Positions 11,916 through 22,055 of a DNA stretch of 64,000 bases are shown one piece after another. The stretch comes from Anaeramoeba ignava (Eukaryota; Metamonada; Anaeramoebidae), in assembly GCA_028826165.1 (NCBI GenBank), contig JAPDFW010000066.1, forward strand, positions 286,001 to 350,000, read 5' to 3'. The position numbers were made by a program, and so were the translations under genes. The first letter of the stretch is position 1. Every line of letters begins with the position of its first letter. The notes beneath the pieces were generated by a model. That model was not told the origin of the DNA. It ran no database searches and saw only the letters and a list, made by a program, of their open reading frames with translations.

Positions 11916-13515
11916 TTATTTTGACAAATAATTTTCTTGAAGAGCATCATTCAAAACTGTTTCCAAAGTCTCCAAATCGATAGTCATATTATTTCCCTGA
12001 GAATTTCCAAATACTTTCCAATATTCACAACCCGTTGTATGAGCAAGCCAAAATGTAGCACCATTTGTACTTACATATCTGGGTTGGTGAAATTCAATCA
12101 TCATTGGATTAGATAAGCTGAAAATGATATTATAAAAGGCTCCACCATGCAAACCAATAGTAAGTTTTGCACTTGAAAAAAATTTGACCAAATCCTTCAA
12201 ATCTGGGTAATCTTTGTGAGAAAATATCACAAGTCGATCTTTAAATCTTTTTTCAAGATAATTTATTACTTCTTCTTGATTCAAAAGATTTCTTCCGTTA
12301 TGGTTGTTAACTCTTGAGATATAAACTATTTTTTGAGGATCTGGATCTCGATATTCGTCAAAATTATCGGTTTCCAAAATGGATTTTAACAAAAATTGTT
12401 TGAGCTCAGGAAGTTTTCTTGGATGCTCACTGGGGATTCCGCAAGGGAAAAGGAAGTAATCGGCATGAATTGAATCTGAGTAAGTTTCATCGATGATCTC
12501 AACATTAAAATCCTTTTTGATAAAATCATAAAATTTATAAATAATCTCGTCTCTTGGCTTTTTTACGAATATTGTCCAGCCTTTATCCTTGATAAAGGGT
12601 CTAATTTGCATTAAAAAGCAACCGACATGATCGATCCAGTGTTGGAATTCATCAGCCCATTCAGTATTTGCAACGACAAGTTTGTCGAAATGTTTGATAT
12701 TTTCTGTTGGTTTTCCATAATTTGAAAGACGGATACTTTGTTTACATAAAGGAGCTTTTGAAAAACTAAAATCGTAAAGAAAAGAGATCTTTCCAAGCAT
12801 GATATCACTATAATTGAAATATACTTTCCCTTTTTCCTTATCGATCACTTGGTTATATCTTTTTTTCTCAATCGAAATAAATGTGTTAAAACTGCTTTCA
12901 TCCAAAAAATGAGGCGCATCTAAAACAAACGGGTCGTAATGAATATAGTAATCAATTTGAGTGTCGGAAATGTTTTCTTTTGTGATTTTCGGTTGTTTTC
13001 CATGATTTGGTTCTTCGAAAAATTTCAGATCACGTTCATCATAAGTTACATATGGATTTTGATATTGTGAAAAAAGAGTATCAAATTCAAAATCAGGATT
13101 TGTTAGAAAAATTTCCCTTTTTTTTTCTTCTAAATCTTGATTTTTTTGTTTAATTTTTTTTATTTCATCTTCTAATTCTTTAATTTTTTCTTCTAAATCT
13201 TGATTGCTTTGTTTAATTTTTTTTATTTCATCTTCTGATTCCTTGATTTGTTTTAGAAGCACTTGCTTTTCCTCTTTTTCTTGTGCTAATTCTTTCTCCA
13301 GATTGGGTTTTTTTTCTTTGATAAACCCAAATAAAAAAAATTTAATTTAATTCAAAAATCTTATTTTGTTTTAAATAAATTTCCTTACTTGAAAAGACCC
13401 CATAATTTGTGATCCAAAACAACACAAAACATAAAATAGAAAAAAATACAAAAATTAAAAATTTATGATTTTTGATGAGCTGAAAAGAAGTTGATGAATC
13501 ATTTTCGGTTCTCAT
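11916..13515 (-). CDS. GT61-family glycosyltransferase-like type II membrane protein
   Basis: Exon 1 is 13515-13389, the intron is 13388-13316 (GTAAGG..CAAAG, 73 nt), and exon 2 is 13315-11916. Together they encode about 508 residues in one frame. The short cytoplasmic N-terminus is followed by a signal anchor (FLIFVFFSILCFVLFW) near residues 20-36, then a Lys/Glu coiled-coil stem to about residue 120, then a catalytic domain. The domain has features of the DUF563/GT61 family: the VNNHNGRNLLNQEEV region, the LTIGLHGGAFYNIIFSL motif near residue 430, and the preceding IVYISR strand. GT61 enzymes transfer xylose, GlcNAc or related sugars in the secretory pathway; the donor cannot be told here. 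Its codon usage is less AT-extreme than its neighbours, suggesting stronger constraint. It stands alone between satellite A and the RCC1-BTB array. Confidence 0.85.
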
Positions 13516-13544
13516 TTTTTGAAAAGAAAAAAATGAAAAAAAAT

Positions 13545-13785
13545 TTTTTTTTAAATTTTAATTTTATTTTTATTTTAATTTTAATTTTAATTTTAATTTT
13601 ATTTTTAATTTTAATTTTAATTTTAATTTTTAATTTTAAATTTTAATTTTAATTTTAATTTTAATTTTAATTTTAATTTCAATTTTGATTTTGATTTTAA
13701 TTTTAATTTTAATTTTAATTTTAATTTTAATTTTAATTTAAATTTTAATTTTAATTTTAATTTAAATTTTAATTTTGATTATTAA
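13545..13785. repeat. AATTTT hexamer tract
   Basis: Nearly pure (TTAATT)n with occasional TTTATT, TTGATT and TTTAAA variants. It runs from the GT61 start into the last codons of RCC1-BTB copy 3, where minus strand reads Asn-Asn-Gln-Asn and then hits TAA. Confidence 0.9.
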
Positions 13786-15572
13786 ATTTATTAATTAATA
13801 AATCAAATAAATTTGGATTTGTTTGATTTAATTGAAAATAATCAATTCCAATTTTAATTTCATTAATTATTTCTTTTGTAATTTGAATTTCATTTTTAAT
13901 TTGATTTGAATAAATCCAATATTCAAATATTTGAAATGATTTATTACTTAATTCACTATAATCTGTAACTTTATTTGATTTATCTTCAGTTACAGATAAA
14001 AACATTCCTCGATATAATTCACTTCTCATTATTAATATTAATTTTGGAAATTTATATTGTTTTTCTTTTCTTTCAATAATAAAATCTTTTTCATTTTCAT
14101 TTTCATTTTCATTTTCATTTAAATAAATTCTTTTCATTGTTTCTTCAATTTTTTCATTTGAATTTATAATTTCTTTAATTTCAGAATATAATTTTGGATT
14201 TATTTTGGAATTGTTTGAATAAACCATTTCAAATATTTGATTTGATTCTTTAATTGATTTTTTTGAAATTATTTCTTGAAGTTTTTCAATTTGATTTTGA
14301 TTTTGTTTTAATCTATATTTCAATATTAATTTATGAGCTTCAATTATTTCTCCATTTTTGGTTTTAAATGAAATATTACAAAATTCTTTTCTTTTAAATA
14401 ATTTTATCAAATCTTCTTCAAGATTGGAAAAAGGAAGAGGAGAATAATAAAGAAATGATCTCGAAACACCACAAGAAACATGATAATAAGAAATATTTTC
14501 ATTAAATCTTAATTTAGGAAGTTTAATTTGAATAGGAATTAATTGATCTATTGTATCTCCAGTTCCTAATTGACCAAAATAATTATATCCAAATCCAATT
14601 AATTTCCCTTTTGTTGTTAAAATCAAAGTATGAGCATTTCCACAAGAAAAATCAATAATATTATCATCATAATCATTTTCAAATAAAGATGATTTTATTT
14701 CAGTAAATTCATAAGTATTTTCATCTTTGCCAAGTCCATTATATCGATAATTTCCACATGAATAAAGTTTTCTTTTTGGATTTTGATTTTGATTTTCTTC
14801 TTCAATCAACATTATTGAATGAAAATATCCAGATTGAATATCAATTATTTTGTCTTTTGGAATATTTTGGATTTTGGTTAATTTTTGGATTTTTTTGTCT
14901 TTTCTTGATTCTCCTAATCCAAGTTGACCATATAGATTATCACCGCATCCAAATAATTCTTGATTTGAATTTAAAAGAAAAACAGAATTTGAAGAAATTC
15001 CTGAAAATATTTTAGAAACATTTTTCATCATTAAAATTGGTTTTTCTGTTTTTTTAAGTGTTCTAAAATCAACACCAAGTTGACTATTTTTATTAGAACC
15101 AATTCCATAAACATTTTGATTTGAAGTTAATAAGTAAATTGATTTAGCTCCAGAAACAATATCTTCAATTATTCTATCATTTGTATCTTTTGATTAATAA
15201 TGAAATATTGATAAATTCTTCTGGATTTTCTGAATTAATATCTTTTCCTTTGGCAAATACATTTCCTTCTTTTGTTAAAATAGCTTCATTTTGATAACCA
15301 ACAGTTACTTTTTGAATATTTTCTTCAATTTGGATTTTTTCAGGATTTTGTTTTGAATCATTTTCATTTAAATATTCTATTGCTTTTCCATTTTTAAAAA
15401 GGAAAATTGTTGAAAATAAACCTGATGAAATTTGTTTAATTTGTTTTTCATTTTCATTTTCATTTTGATTTTCATTTTCAAATTTAAATTGAATTGGTTT
15501 TGTTATTTTATTTGATTCATTTTTGATAAGAATTGGATAATTATTTGAACCAAAAAATATAATTTCATTCAT
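13769..15572 (-). pseudogene. RCC1-BTB-BTB family copy 3, one frameshift, no CaaX
   Basis: The start at 15572 is MNEIIFFGSNNYPIL. The frame is lost at 15188-15191, where minus strand reads ATCAAAAGATAC in place of ATCAAAGATAC, and it resumes one base later. The remainder is open, including VYGIGSNKNSQLGVDF and GCGDNLYGQLGLGE, through both BTB modules to NKFNNQN at 13769. The KEKCLIF end is missing: the Asn-Gln hexamer tail runs straight into TAA and then the 13545-13785 hexamer tract. One homopolymer insertion is the only defect apart from the lost CaaX box, so this copy may be functional in reality. Confidence 0.8.
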
Positions 15573-15599
15573 TTTTGAAAAGTAAAAAATGAAAAAATG

Positions 15600-15715
15600 A
15601 ATTTTTTGATTTTGATTTTAATTTTAATTTTAATTTTAATTTTAATTTTAATTTTAATTTTAATTTTAATTTTAATTTTGATTTTGATTTTGATTTTGAT
15701 TTTGATTTTGATTAT
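15600..15715. repeat. TTAATT/TTGATT hexamer tract
   Basis: Hexamer run between the start of copy 3 and the end of copy 4. On the minus strand it begins as in-frame (AATCAA)n encoding Asn-Gln, and becomes (AATTAA)n, which contains the TAA that ends copy 4 at 15672. Confidence 0.9.
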
Positions 15716-17528
15716 TAAATTTTTTAATTAATAAATCAAATAAATTTGGATATGTTTGATTTAATTGAAAATAATCAATTCCAATTTGAATTTCATTAAT
15801 TATTTCTTGTGTGATTTGAATTTCATCTTTAATTTGATTTGAATAAATCCAATATTCAAATATTTGAAATGATTTATTACTTAATTCACTATAATCTGTA
15901 ACTTTATTAGAAGTATCATTTGTTACAGATAAAAACATTCCTCGATATAATTCACTTCTCATTATTAATATTAATTTAGGAAATTTATATTGTTTTTCTT
16001 TTCTTTCAATTATAAAATCTTTTTCATTTTTATTTTCATTTTCATTTAAATAAATTCTTTTAATTGTTTCTTCTATTTTTTCATTTGAATTTATAATTTC
16101 TTTAATTTCAGAATATAATTTTGGATTTATTTTGGAATTGTTTGAATAAATTATTTCAAATATTTGATTTGATTCTTTAATTGATTTTTTTGAAATTATT
16201 TCTTGAAGTTTTTCATTTTGATTTTGTTTTAATCTATATTTCAATATTAATTTATGAGCTTCAATTATTTCTCCATTTTTGGTTTTAAATGAAATATTGC
16301 AAAATTCTTTTCTTCTAAATAATTTTATCAAATCTTCTTCAAGATTGGAAAAAGGAAGAGGAGAATAATAAAGAAATGAATTCCGATATCCACAAGAAAG
16401 ATGATAATTGGAAATATCTTCATTAAATCTTAATTTAGGAAGTTCAATTTGAATAGGAATTAATTGATAATTTCCATTTATAATCCCTAATTGGCCATGT
16501 CTATTATTACCAAATCCAATCAATTTTGATTTGGAAGTTAAAATCAAGGTATGCCTATTTCCAACAGAAAAATCAAGAATATTATCATCATTTTCAAATA
16601 AATATGATTTGATTTCAGTAAATTCATAAGTATTTTCATTTTTTCCAAGTCCATTATAATGGTAATCTCCACATGAATAAAGTTTTCTTTTTGGATTTTC
16701 ATTTTCATTTTCATTTTCAATCAACATTATTGAATGCATAGATACTGATTGAATATCAATTATTTTGCCTTTTGGAATATTTTGGATTTGTGTTAATTTT
16801 TGGATTTTTGTTTGTTTTCTTGATTCTCCTAATCCAAGTTGACCAGATCCATTATCACCACATCCAAATAATTCTTGATTTGAATTTAAAAGAAAAACAT
16901 GACAAGAAGAATTTCCTGAAAATATTTTAGAAACATTTTTCATCATTAAAATTGGTTTTTCTGTATTTTTAAGTGTTTCAGAATCAAAACCAAGTTGACC
17001 ATAAAAATTACCACCAATTCCATAAGCATTTTGATTTGAAGTTAATAAGTAAATCGAACTCCATCCAGAAACAATATCTTCAATTATTCTATCATTTTTA
17101 TCTTTGATTAATGATGAAATATTGATAAATTCATTTGGATTTTTTGTATTAATATCTCTTCCTTTGGCAAATACATTTCCTTCTTTTGTTAAAATAGCTT
17201 CATTTCGAACATCAGCAGTTACTTTTTGAATATTTTCTTTAATTTGGATTTTTTCAGGATTTTGATTTGAATCTCTTAAATATTCTATTGCTTTTCCATT
17301 TTTAAAAAGGAAAATTGTTGAAAAATCTCCTGTTGAAATTTGTTTAATTTGTTTTTCATTTTCATTTTCATTTTCATTTTCATTTTCATTTTCATTTTCA
17401 TTTTCATTTTCATTTTCATTTTCATTTTCATTTTCAAATTTAAATTGAGTTGGTTTTGTTATTCTATTTGATTTATTTTTGATAAGTTTTGGATTTTTAT
17501 TTCTTCCAAAAAATAAAATTTCATTCAT
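15672..17528 (-). CDS. RCC1-BTB-BTB family copy 4, intact, no CaaX
   Basis: An open 618-residue frame without introns, from MNEILFFGRNKNPKL. An Asn-Glu repeat fills residues about 34-65 and is the longest in the family. RCC1-type blades follow (YGIGGNFYGQLGFD, FGCGDNGSGQLGLGE, IGFGNNRHGQLG), then a first BTB module (FSNLEEDLIKLFRRKEFCN) and a second BTB-like module (EKDFIIERKEKQYKFPKL, YSELSNKSFQIFEYWIYS). The end is Asn-Gln repeats followed by TAA, without the KEKCLIF tail of other copies. The true start is the MNEIL methionine: the sequence before it is the short promoter shared by all copies. RCC1 propellers mediate protein contacts or GEF activity, and BTB modules usually dimerise or bind Cullin-3; the role here is unknown. 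Confidence 0.88.
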   Translation of the reverse strand: MNEILFFGRNKNPKLIKNKSNRITKPTQFKFENENENENENENENENENENENENENEKQIKQISTGDFSTIFLFKNGKAIEYLRDSNQNPEKIQIKENIQKVTADVRNEAILTKEGNVFAKGRDINTKNPNEFINISSLIKDKNDRIIEDIVSGWSSIYLLTSNQNAYGIGGNFYGQLGFDSETLKNTEKPILMMKNVSKIFSGNSSCHVFLLNSNQELFGCGDNGSGQLGLGESRKQTKIQKLTQIQNIPKGKIIDIQSVSMHSIMLIENENENENPKRKLYSCGDYHYNGLGKNENTYEFTEIKSYLFENDDNILDFSVGNRHTLILTSKSKLIGFGNNRHGQLGIINGNYQLIPIQIELPKLRFNEDISNYHLSCGYRNSFLYYSPLPFSNLEEDLIKLFRRKEFCNISFKTKNGEIIEAHKLILKYRLKQNQNEKLQEIISKKSIKESNQIFEIIYSNNSKINPKLYSEIKEIINSNEKIEETIKRIYLNENENKNEKDFIIERKEKQYKFPKLILIMRSELYRGMFLSVTNDTSNKVTDYSELSNKSFQIFEYWIYSNQIKDEIQITQEIINEIQIGIDYFQLNQTYPNLFDLLIKKFNNQNQNQNQNQNQN

Positions 17529-17581
17529 TTTTGAAAAGAAAAAAAAATGAAAAAAATGAAAAAAATAATTTTGGATTTTTA
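17529..17581 (-). promoter_or_regulatory. 53-bp intergenic promoter shared by RCC1-BTB copies
   Basis: Only 53 bp separate the stop of copy 5 (17582) from the start of copy 4 (17528). On the minus strand this gap is a TTTTTTCATTTTTTTCATTT run followed by CTTTTCAAAA immediately before ATG. The same T/C-rich run and CTTTTCAAAA-ATG (or CTTTTTAAAA, CTTTTTCAAAA) precede the other copies, so the minimal promoter and 3' end signals must fit into about 50-70 bp. Confidence 0.55.
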
Positions 17582-19504
17582 TTAAAAAATTAAGCATTTC
17601 TCTTTCGAATTATTGTTTTGATTTTGATTATTAAATCTATTAATTAATAAATCAAATAAATTTGGATATGTTTGATTTAATTGAAAATAATCAATTCCAA
17701 TTTGAATTTCATCAATTATTCCTTGTGTGATTTGAATTTCATCTTTAATTTTATTTGTGTAAATCCAATATTCAAATATTTGAAATGATTTATTACTTAA
17801 TTCACTATAATCTGTAACTTTATTTGATGTATCTTCAGTTACAGATAAAAACATTCCTCGATATAATTCACTTCTCATTATTAATATTAATTTAGGAAAT
17901 TTATATTGTTTTTCTTTTCTTTCAATTATAAAATCTTTTTCATTTTCATTTTCATTTTCATTTAAATAAATTCTTTTAATTGTTTCTTCAATTTTTTCAT
18001 TTGAATTTATAATTTCTTTAATTTCAGAATATAATTTTGGATTTATTTTGGAATTGTTTGAATAAATCATTTCAAATATTTGATTTGATTCTTTAATTGA
18101 TTTTTTTGAAATTATTTCTTGAAGTTTTTCAATTTGATTTTGATTTTGTTTTAATCTATATTTCAATATTAATTTATGAGCTTCAATTATTTCCTCATCT
18201 TCTGTTTTAAATGAAATATCACAAAATTCTTTTCTTTCAAATAATTTTATCAAATCTTCTTCAAGATTGGAAAAAGAAAGAGGAGAATAATAAAGAAATG
18301 AATTGAAATATCCACAAGAAACATGATAATTAGAAATATTTTCATTAAATCTTAATTTAGGAAGTTCAATTTGAATAGGAATTAATTGATCTTTTGTATC
18401 TACAGTTCCTAATTGACCATAAAAATTACTTCCAAATCCAATTAATTTTGAATTGGATGTTAAAATCAAAGTATGAACATTTCCAACAGAAAAATCAAGA
18501 ATATTATCATCATCTTCAAATAAAGATGATTTGATTTCAGTAAATTCATAAGTATCTTCACCTTTGCCAAGTCCATTATGTCGATAATAACCACATGAAT
18601 AAAGTTTTCTTTTTGGATTTTGATTTTGATTTTGATTTTGATTTTGATTTTGATTTTGATTTTGATTTTGATTTTGATTTTGATTTTGATTTTGATTTTG
18701 ATTTTGATTTTCAATCAACATTATTGAATGATCATCTCCACATTGAATATCAATTATTTTACCTTTTGGAATATTTTGGATTTTGGTTAATTTTTGGATT
18801 TCTATTTCATTTCTTGATTCTCCTAATCCAAGTTGACAATAATAATTATATCCGCATCCAAATAATTCTTGATTTGAATTTAAAAGAAAAACAGATTGTG
18901 AAGAGTTTCCTGAAAATATTTTAGAAACATTTTTCATCATTAAAATTGGTTTTTCTGTTTTTGGAAGTGTTTTAGAATCAAAACCAAGTTGACCATCAGT
19001 ATTTGAACCAATTCCATAAACATTTTGATTTGAAGTTAATAAGTAAATTGATTTGGCTCCAGAAACAATATCTTGAATTATTCTATCATTTTTATCTTCA
19101 ATTAATGATGAAATATTGATAAATTTATTTGGATTTTTTGAATTAATATCTCTTCCTTTGGCAAATACATTTCCTTCTTTTGTTAAAATAGCTTCATTTT
19201 GATAACCAACAGTTACTTTTTGAATATTTTCTTCAATTTGGATTTTTTCAGGATTTTGTTTTGAATCATTTTCATTTAAATATTCTATTGCTTTTCCATT
19301 TTTAAAAAGGAAAATTGTTGAAAATAAACTTGATGAAATTTGTTTAATTTGTTTTTCATTTTCATTTTCATTTTCATTTTCATTTTCATTTTCATTTTCA
19401 TTTTCATTTTCAAATTTAAATTGAATTGGTTTTTTTATTTTATCTGGTTTATTTTTGATAAGTTTTGGTTTTCGATTTGCACCAAAAAATAAACAATCAT
19501 TCAT
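17582..19504 (-). CDS. RCC1-BTB-BTB family copy 5, intact, CaaX end
   Basis: An open 640-residue frame, the best reference copy. MNDCLFFGANRKPKL starts it. An Asn-Glu tract occupies residues about 32-50. RCC1-type blades run to about 390 (YGIGSNTDGQLGFD, FGCGYNYYCQLGLGE, IGFGSNFYGQLGT). A private Asn-Gln expansion of about 17 units interrupts a blade loop at residues about 265-298. The first BTB module is at about 410-480 (KEFCDISFKT, IIEAHKLILKYRL) and the second at about 520-590 (FPKLILIMRSELYRGMFLSV). The C-terminus is NNNSKEKCLIF, a canonical CaaX box with X = Phe, which favours geranylgeranylation. Prenylation and membrane attachment are predictions from this motif. Confidence 0.9.
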   Translation of the reverse strand: MNDCLFFGANRKPKLIKNKPDKIKKPIQFKFENENENENENENENENENEKQIKQISSSLFSTIFLFKNGKAIEYLNENDSKQNPEKIQIEENIQKVTVGYQNEAILTKEGNVFAKGRDINSKNPNKFINISSLIEDKNDRIIQDIVSGAKSIYLLTSNQNVYGIGSNTDGQLGFDSKTLPKTEKPILMMKNVSKIFSGNSSQSVFLLNSNQELFGCGYNYYCQLGLGESRNEIEIQKLTKIQNIPKGKIIDIQCGDDHSIMLIENQNQNQNQNQNQNQNQNQNQNQNQNQNQNQNPKRKLYSCGYYRHNGLGKGEDTYEFTEIKSSLFEDDDNILDFSVGNVHTLILTSNSKLIGFGSNFYGQLGTVDTKDQLIPIQIELPKLRFNENISNYHVSCGYFNSFLYYSPLSFSNLEEDLIKLFERKEFCDISFKTEDEEIIEAHKLILKYRLKQNQNQIEKLQEIISKKSIKESNQIFEMIYSNNSKINPKLYSEIKEIINSNEKIEETIKRIYLNENENENEKDFIIERKEKQYKFPKLILIMRSELYRGMFLSVTEDTSNKVTDYSELSNKSFQIFEYWIYTNKIKDEIQITQGIIDEIQIGIDYFQLNQTYPNLFDLLINRFNNQNQNNNSKEKCLIF

Positions 19505-19529
19505 TTTTGAAAATGAAAAAAATGAAAAA

Positions 19530-19795
19530 TGATTTTTTGATTTTAATTTTAATTTTGATTTTAATTTTGAATTTTAATTTTAATTTTGATTTTAATTTTA
19601 ATTTTGATTTTGAATTTTAATTTGATTTTAATTTTGATTTTGATTTTGATTTTAATTTTAATTTTAATTTTAATTTTAATTTTAATTTTAATTTTAATTT
19701 TAATTTTAATTTTGATTTTAATTTTAATTTTAATTTTGATTTTAATTTTGATTTTGATTTTGATTTTGATTTTGATTTTGATTTTGATTATTAAA
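19530..19795. repeat. AATTTT/GATTTT hexamer tract
   Basis: Hexamer array between copy 5 and copy 6, mostly TTTAAT units with interspersed TTTGAT. On the minus strand its end next to copy 6 is uninterrupted AATCAA, encoding the Asn-Gln tail. Long open frames on the plus strand here are by-products of the six-base period. Confidence 0.9.
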
Positions 19796-21586
19796 TTTGT
19801 TAATTAATAAATCAAATAAATTTGAATATGTTTGATTTAATTGAAAATAATCAATTCCAATTTGAATTTCATTAATTATTTCTTGTGTGATTTGAATTTC
19901 TTCTTTAATTTTATTTGAATAAATCCAATATTCTAATATTTGAAATGATTTATTACTTAATTCACTATAATCTGTAACTTTATTTGATTTATCATTTGTT
20001 ACAGATAAAAACATTCCTCGATATAATTCACTTCTCATTATTAATATTAATTTGGGAAATTTATATTGTTTTTCTTTTCTTTCAATTATAAAATCTTTTT
20101 CATTTTCATTTAAATAAATTCTTTTAATTGTTTCTTCAATTTTTTCATTTGAATTTATAATTTCTTTAATTTCAGAATATAATTTTGGATTTATTTTGGA
20201 ATTATTTGAATAAATCATTTCAAATATTTGATTTGATTCTTTAATTGATTTTTTTGAAATTATTTCTTCAAGTTTTTCAATTTCATTTTGATTTTCAATT
20301 TGATTTAATCTATATTTCAATATTAATTTATGAGCTTCAATTATTTCTCCATTTTCGGTTTTAAATGAAATATCACAAAATTCTTTTCTTTTAAATAATT
20401 TTATCAAATCTTCTTCAAGATTGGAAAAAGAAAGAGGAGAATAATAAAGAAATGAATTGTAATATCCACAAGAAAGATGATAATTGGAAATATTTTCATT
20501 AAATCTTAATTTAGGAAGTTCAATTTGAATTGGAATTAATTGATCTTTTGTATCTACAGTTCCTAATTGACCATAAAAATTACTTCCAAATCCTATTAAT
20601 TTTGAATTGGAAGTTAAAATCAAAGTATGATTATTTCCAACAGAAAAATCAAGAATATCATCATTTTCAAATAAAGATGATTTGATTTCAGTAAATTCAT
20701 AAGCATTATGAAATATTTCAAGTCCATTAAATCTATAATAACCACATGAATAAAGTTTTCTTTTTGGATTTTGATTTTGATTTTGATTTTGATTTTCAAT
20801 CAACATTATTGAATGATCATCTCCACATTGAATATCAATTATTTTACCTTTTGGAATATTTTGGATTTTGGTTAATTTTTGGATTTTTGTTTCATTTCTT
20901 GATTCTCCTAATCCAAGTTGACCATGATGATTATCTCCGCATCCAAATAATTCTTGATTTGAATTTAAAAGAAAAACAGAATTTGAAGAAATTCCTGAAA
21001 ATATTTTAGAAACATTTTTCATCATTAAAATTGGTTTTTCTGTTTTTGGAAGTGTTTTAGAATCAAAACCAAGTTGACCATCAGTATTAGAACCAATTCC
21101 ATAAACATTTTGATTTGAAGTTAATAAGTAAATCGATTCAGATCCAGAAACAATATCTTGAATTATTCTATCATTTTTATCTTCAATTAATGATGAAATA
21201 TTGATAAATTCTTTTGGATTTTCTGGATTAATATCTTTTCCTTTGGCAAATACATTTCCTTCTTTTGTTAAAATAGCTTCATTCTTTTCACCAACAGTTA
21301 CTTTTTGAATATTTTCAATTTGGATTTTTTCAGGATTTTGTTTTGAATATTCTTCATTTAAATATTCTATTGCTTTTCCATTTTTAAAAAGGAAAATTGT
21401 TCCAAAATAACTTGATGAAATTTGTTTAATTTGTTTTTCATTTTCATTTTCATTTTCATTTTCATTTTCATTTTCATTTTCATTTTCATTTTCAAATTTA
21501 AATTGAATTGGTTTTGTTATTTTATTTGATTTATTTTTGATAAGTTTTGGTTTTCGATTTGCACCAAAAAATAAACAATCATTCAT
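19742..21586 (-). CDS. RCC1-BTB-BTB family copy 6, intact, no CaaX
   Basis: An open 614-residue frame starting MNDCLFFGANRKPKL. It has the same order of parts as copy 5: Asn-Glu tract, RCC1-type blades (YGIGSNTDGQLGFD, FGCGDNHHGQLGLGE), first BTB module (KEFCDISFKTENGEIIEAHK), second BTB-like module. The internal Asn-Gln tract is only four units, against about 17 in copy 5. One RCC1 blade has diverged (YRFNGLEIFHNAYEF, where relatives have NGLGKGEDTYEF). The C-terminus is Asn-Gln repeats ending at TAA inside the hexamer tract, with no CaaX box. Very high similarity to copy 5 points to recent duplication or gene conversion. Confidence 0.88.
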   Translation of the reverse strand: MNDCLFFGANRKPKLIKNKSNKITKPIQFKFENENENENENENENENENEKQIKQISSSYFGTIFLFKNGKAIEYLNEEYSKQNPEKIQIENIQKVTVGEKNEAILTKEGNVFAKGKDINPENPKEFINISSLIEDKNDRIIQDIVSGSESIYLLTSNQNVYGIGSNTDGQLGFDSKTLPKTEKPILMMKNVSKIFSGISSNSVFLLNSNQELFGCGDNHHGQLGLGESRNETKIQKLTKIQNIPKGKIIDIQCGDDHSIMLIENQNQNQNQNPKRKLYSCGYYRFNGLEIFHNAYEFTEIKSSLFENDDILDFSVGNNHTLILTSNSKLIGFGSNFYGQLGTVDTKDQLIPIQIELPKLRFNENISNYHLSCGYYNSFLYYSPLSFSNLEEDLIKLFKRKEFCDISFKTENGEIIEAHKLILKYRLNQIENQNEIEKLEEIISKKSIKESNQIFEMIYSNNSKINPKLYSEIKEIINSNEKIEETIKRIYLNENEKDFIIERKEKQYKFPKLILIMRSELYRGMFLSVTNDKSNKVTDYSELSNKSFQILEYWIYSNKIKEEIQITQEIINEIQIGIDYFQLNQTYSNLFDLLINKFNNQNQNQNQNQNQNQN

Positions 21587-21614
21587 TTTTGAAAAAGAAA
21601 AAAATGAAAAATGA

Positions 21615-22055
21615 TTTTTTGATTTTAATTTTAATTTTGATTTTAATTTTGAATTTTAATTTTGATTTTGATTTTAATTTTAATTTTAATTTTAATTTTA
21701 ATTTTAATTTTGATTTTGATTTTGATTTTAATTTTGATTTTAATTTTAATTTTAATTTTAATTTTAATTTTAATTTTAATTTTAATTTTGATTTTGATTT
21801 TGATTTTAATTTTGATTTTGATTTTGATTTTGGTTTTAATTTTAATTTTAATTTTAATTTTAATTTTAATTTTAATTTTAATTTTAATTTTGATTTTAAT
21901 TTTAATTTTAATTTTGATTTTAATTTTGATTTTGATTTTGATTTTGATTTTGAATTTTAATTTTGATTTTAATTTTAATTTTAATTTTGATTTTAATTTT
22001 AATTTTAATTTTGATTTTAATTTTGATTTTGATTTTGATTTTGATTTTGATTATT
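21615..22055. repeat. AATTTT/GATTTT hexamer tract, ~440 bp
   Basis: Long array of TTTAAT and TTTGAT hexamers between copies 6 and 7. The arrangement of TTTGAT variants within the array is similar to, but not the same as, that in the 23875-24350 tract. Single-base additions (GAATTTTAA) shift its phase in places. Confidence 0.9.
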
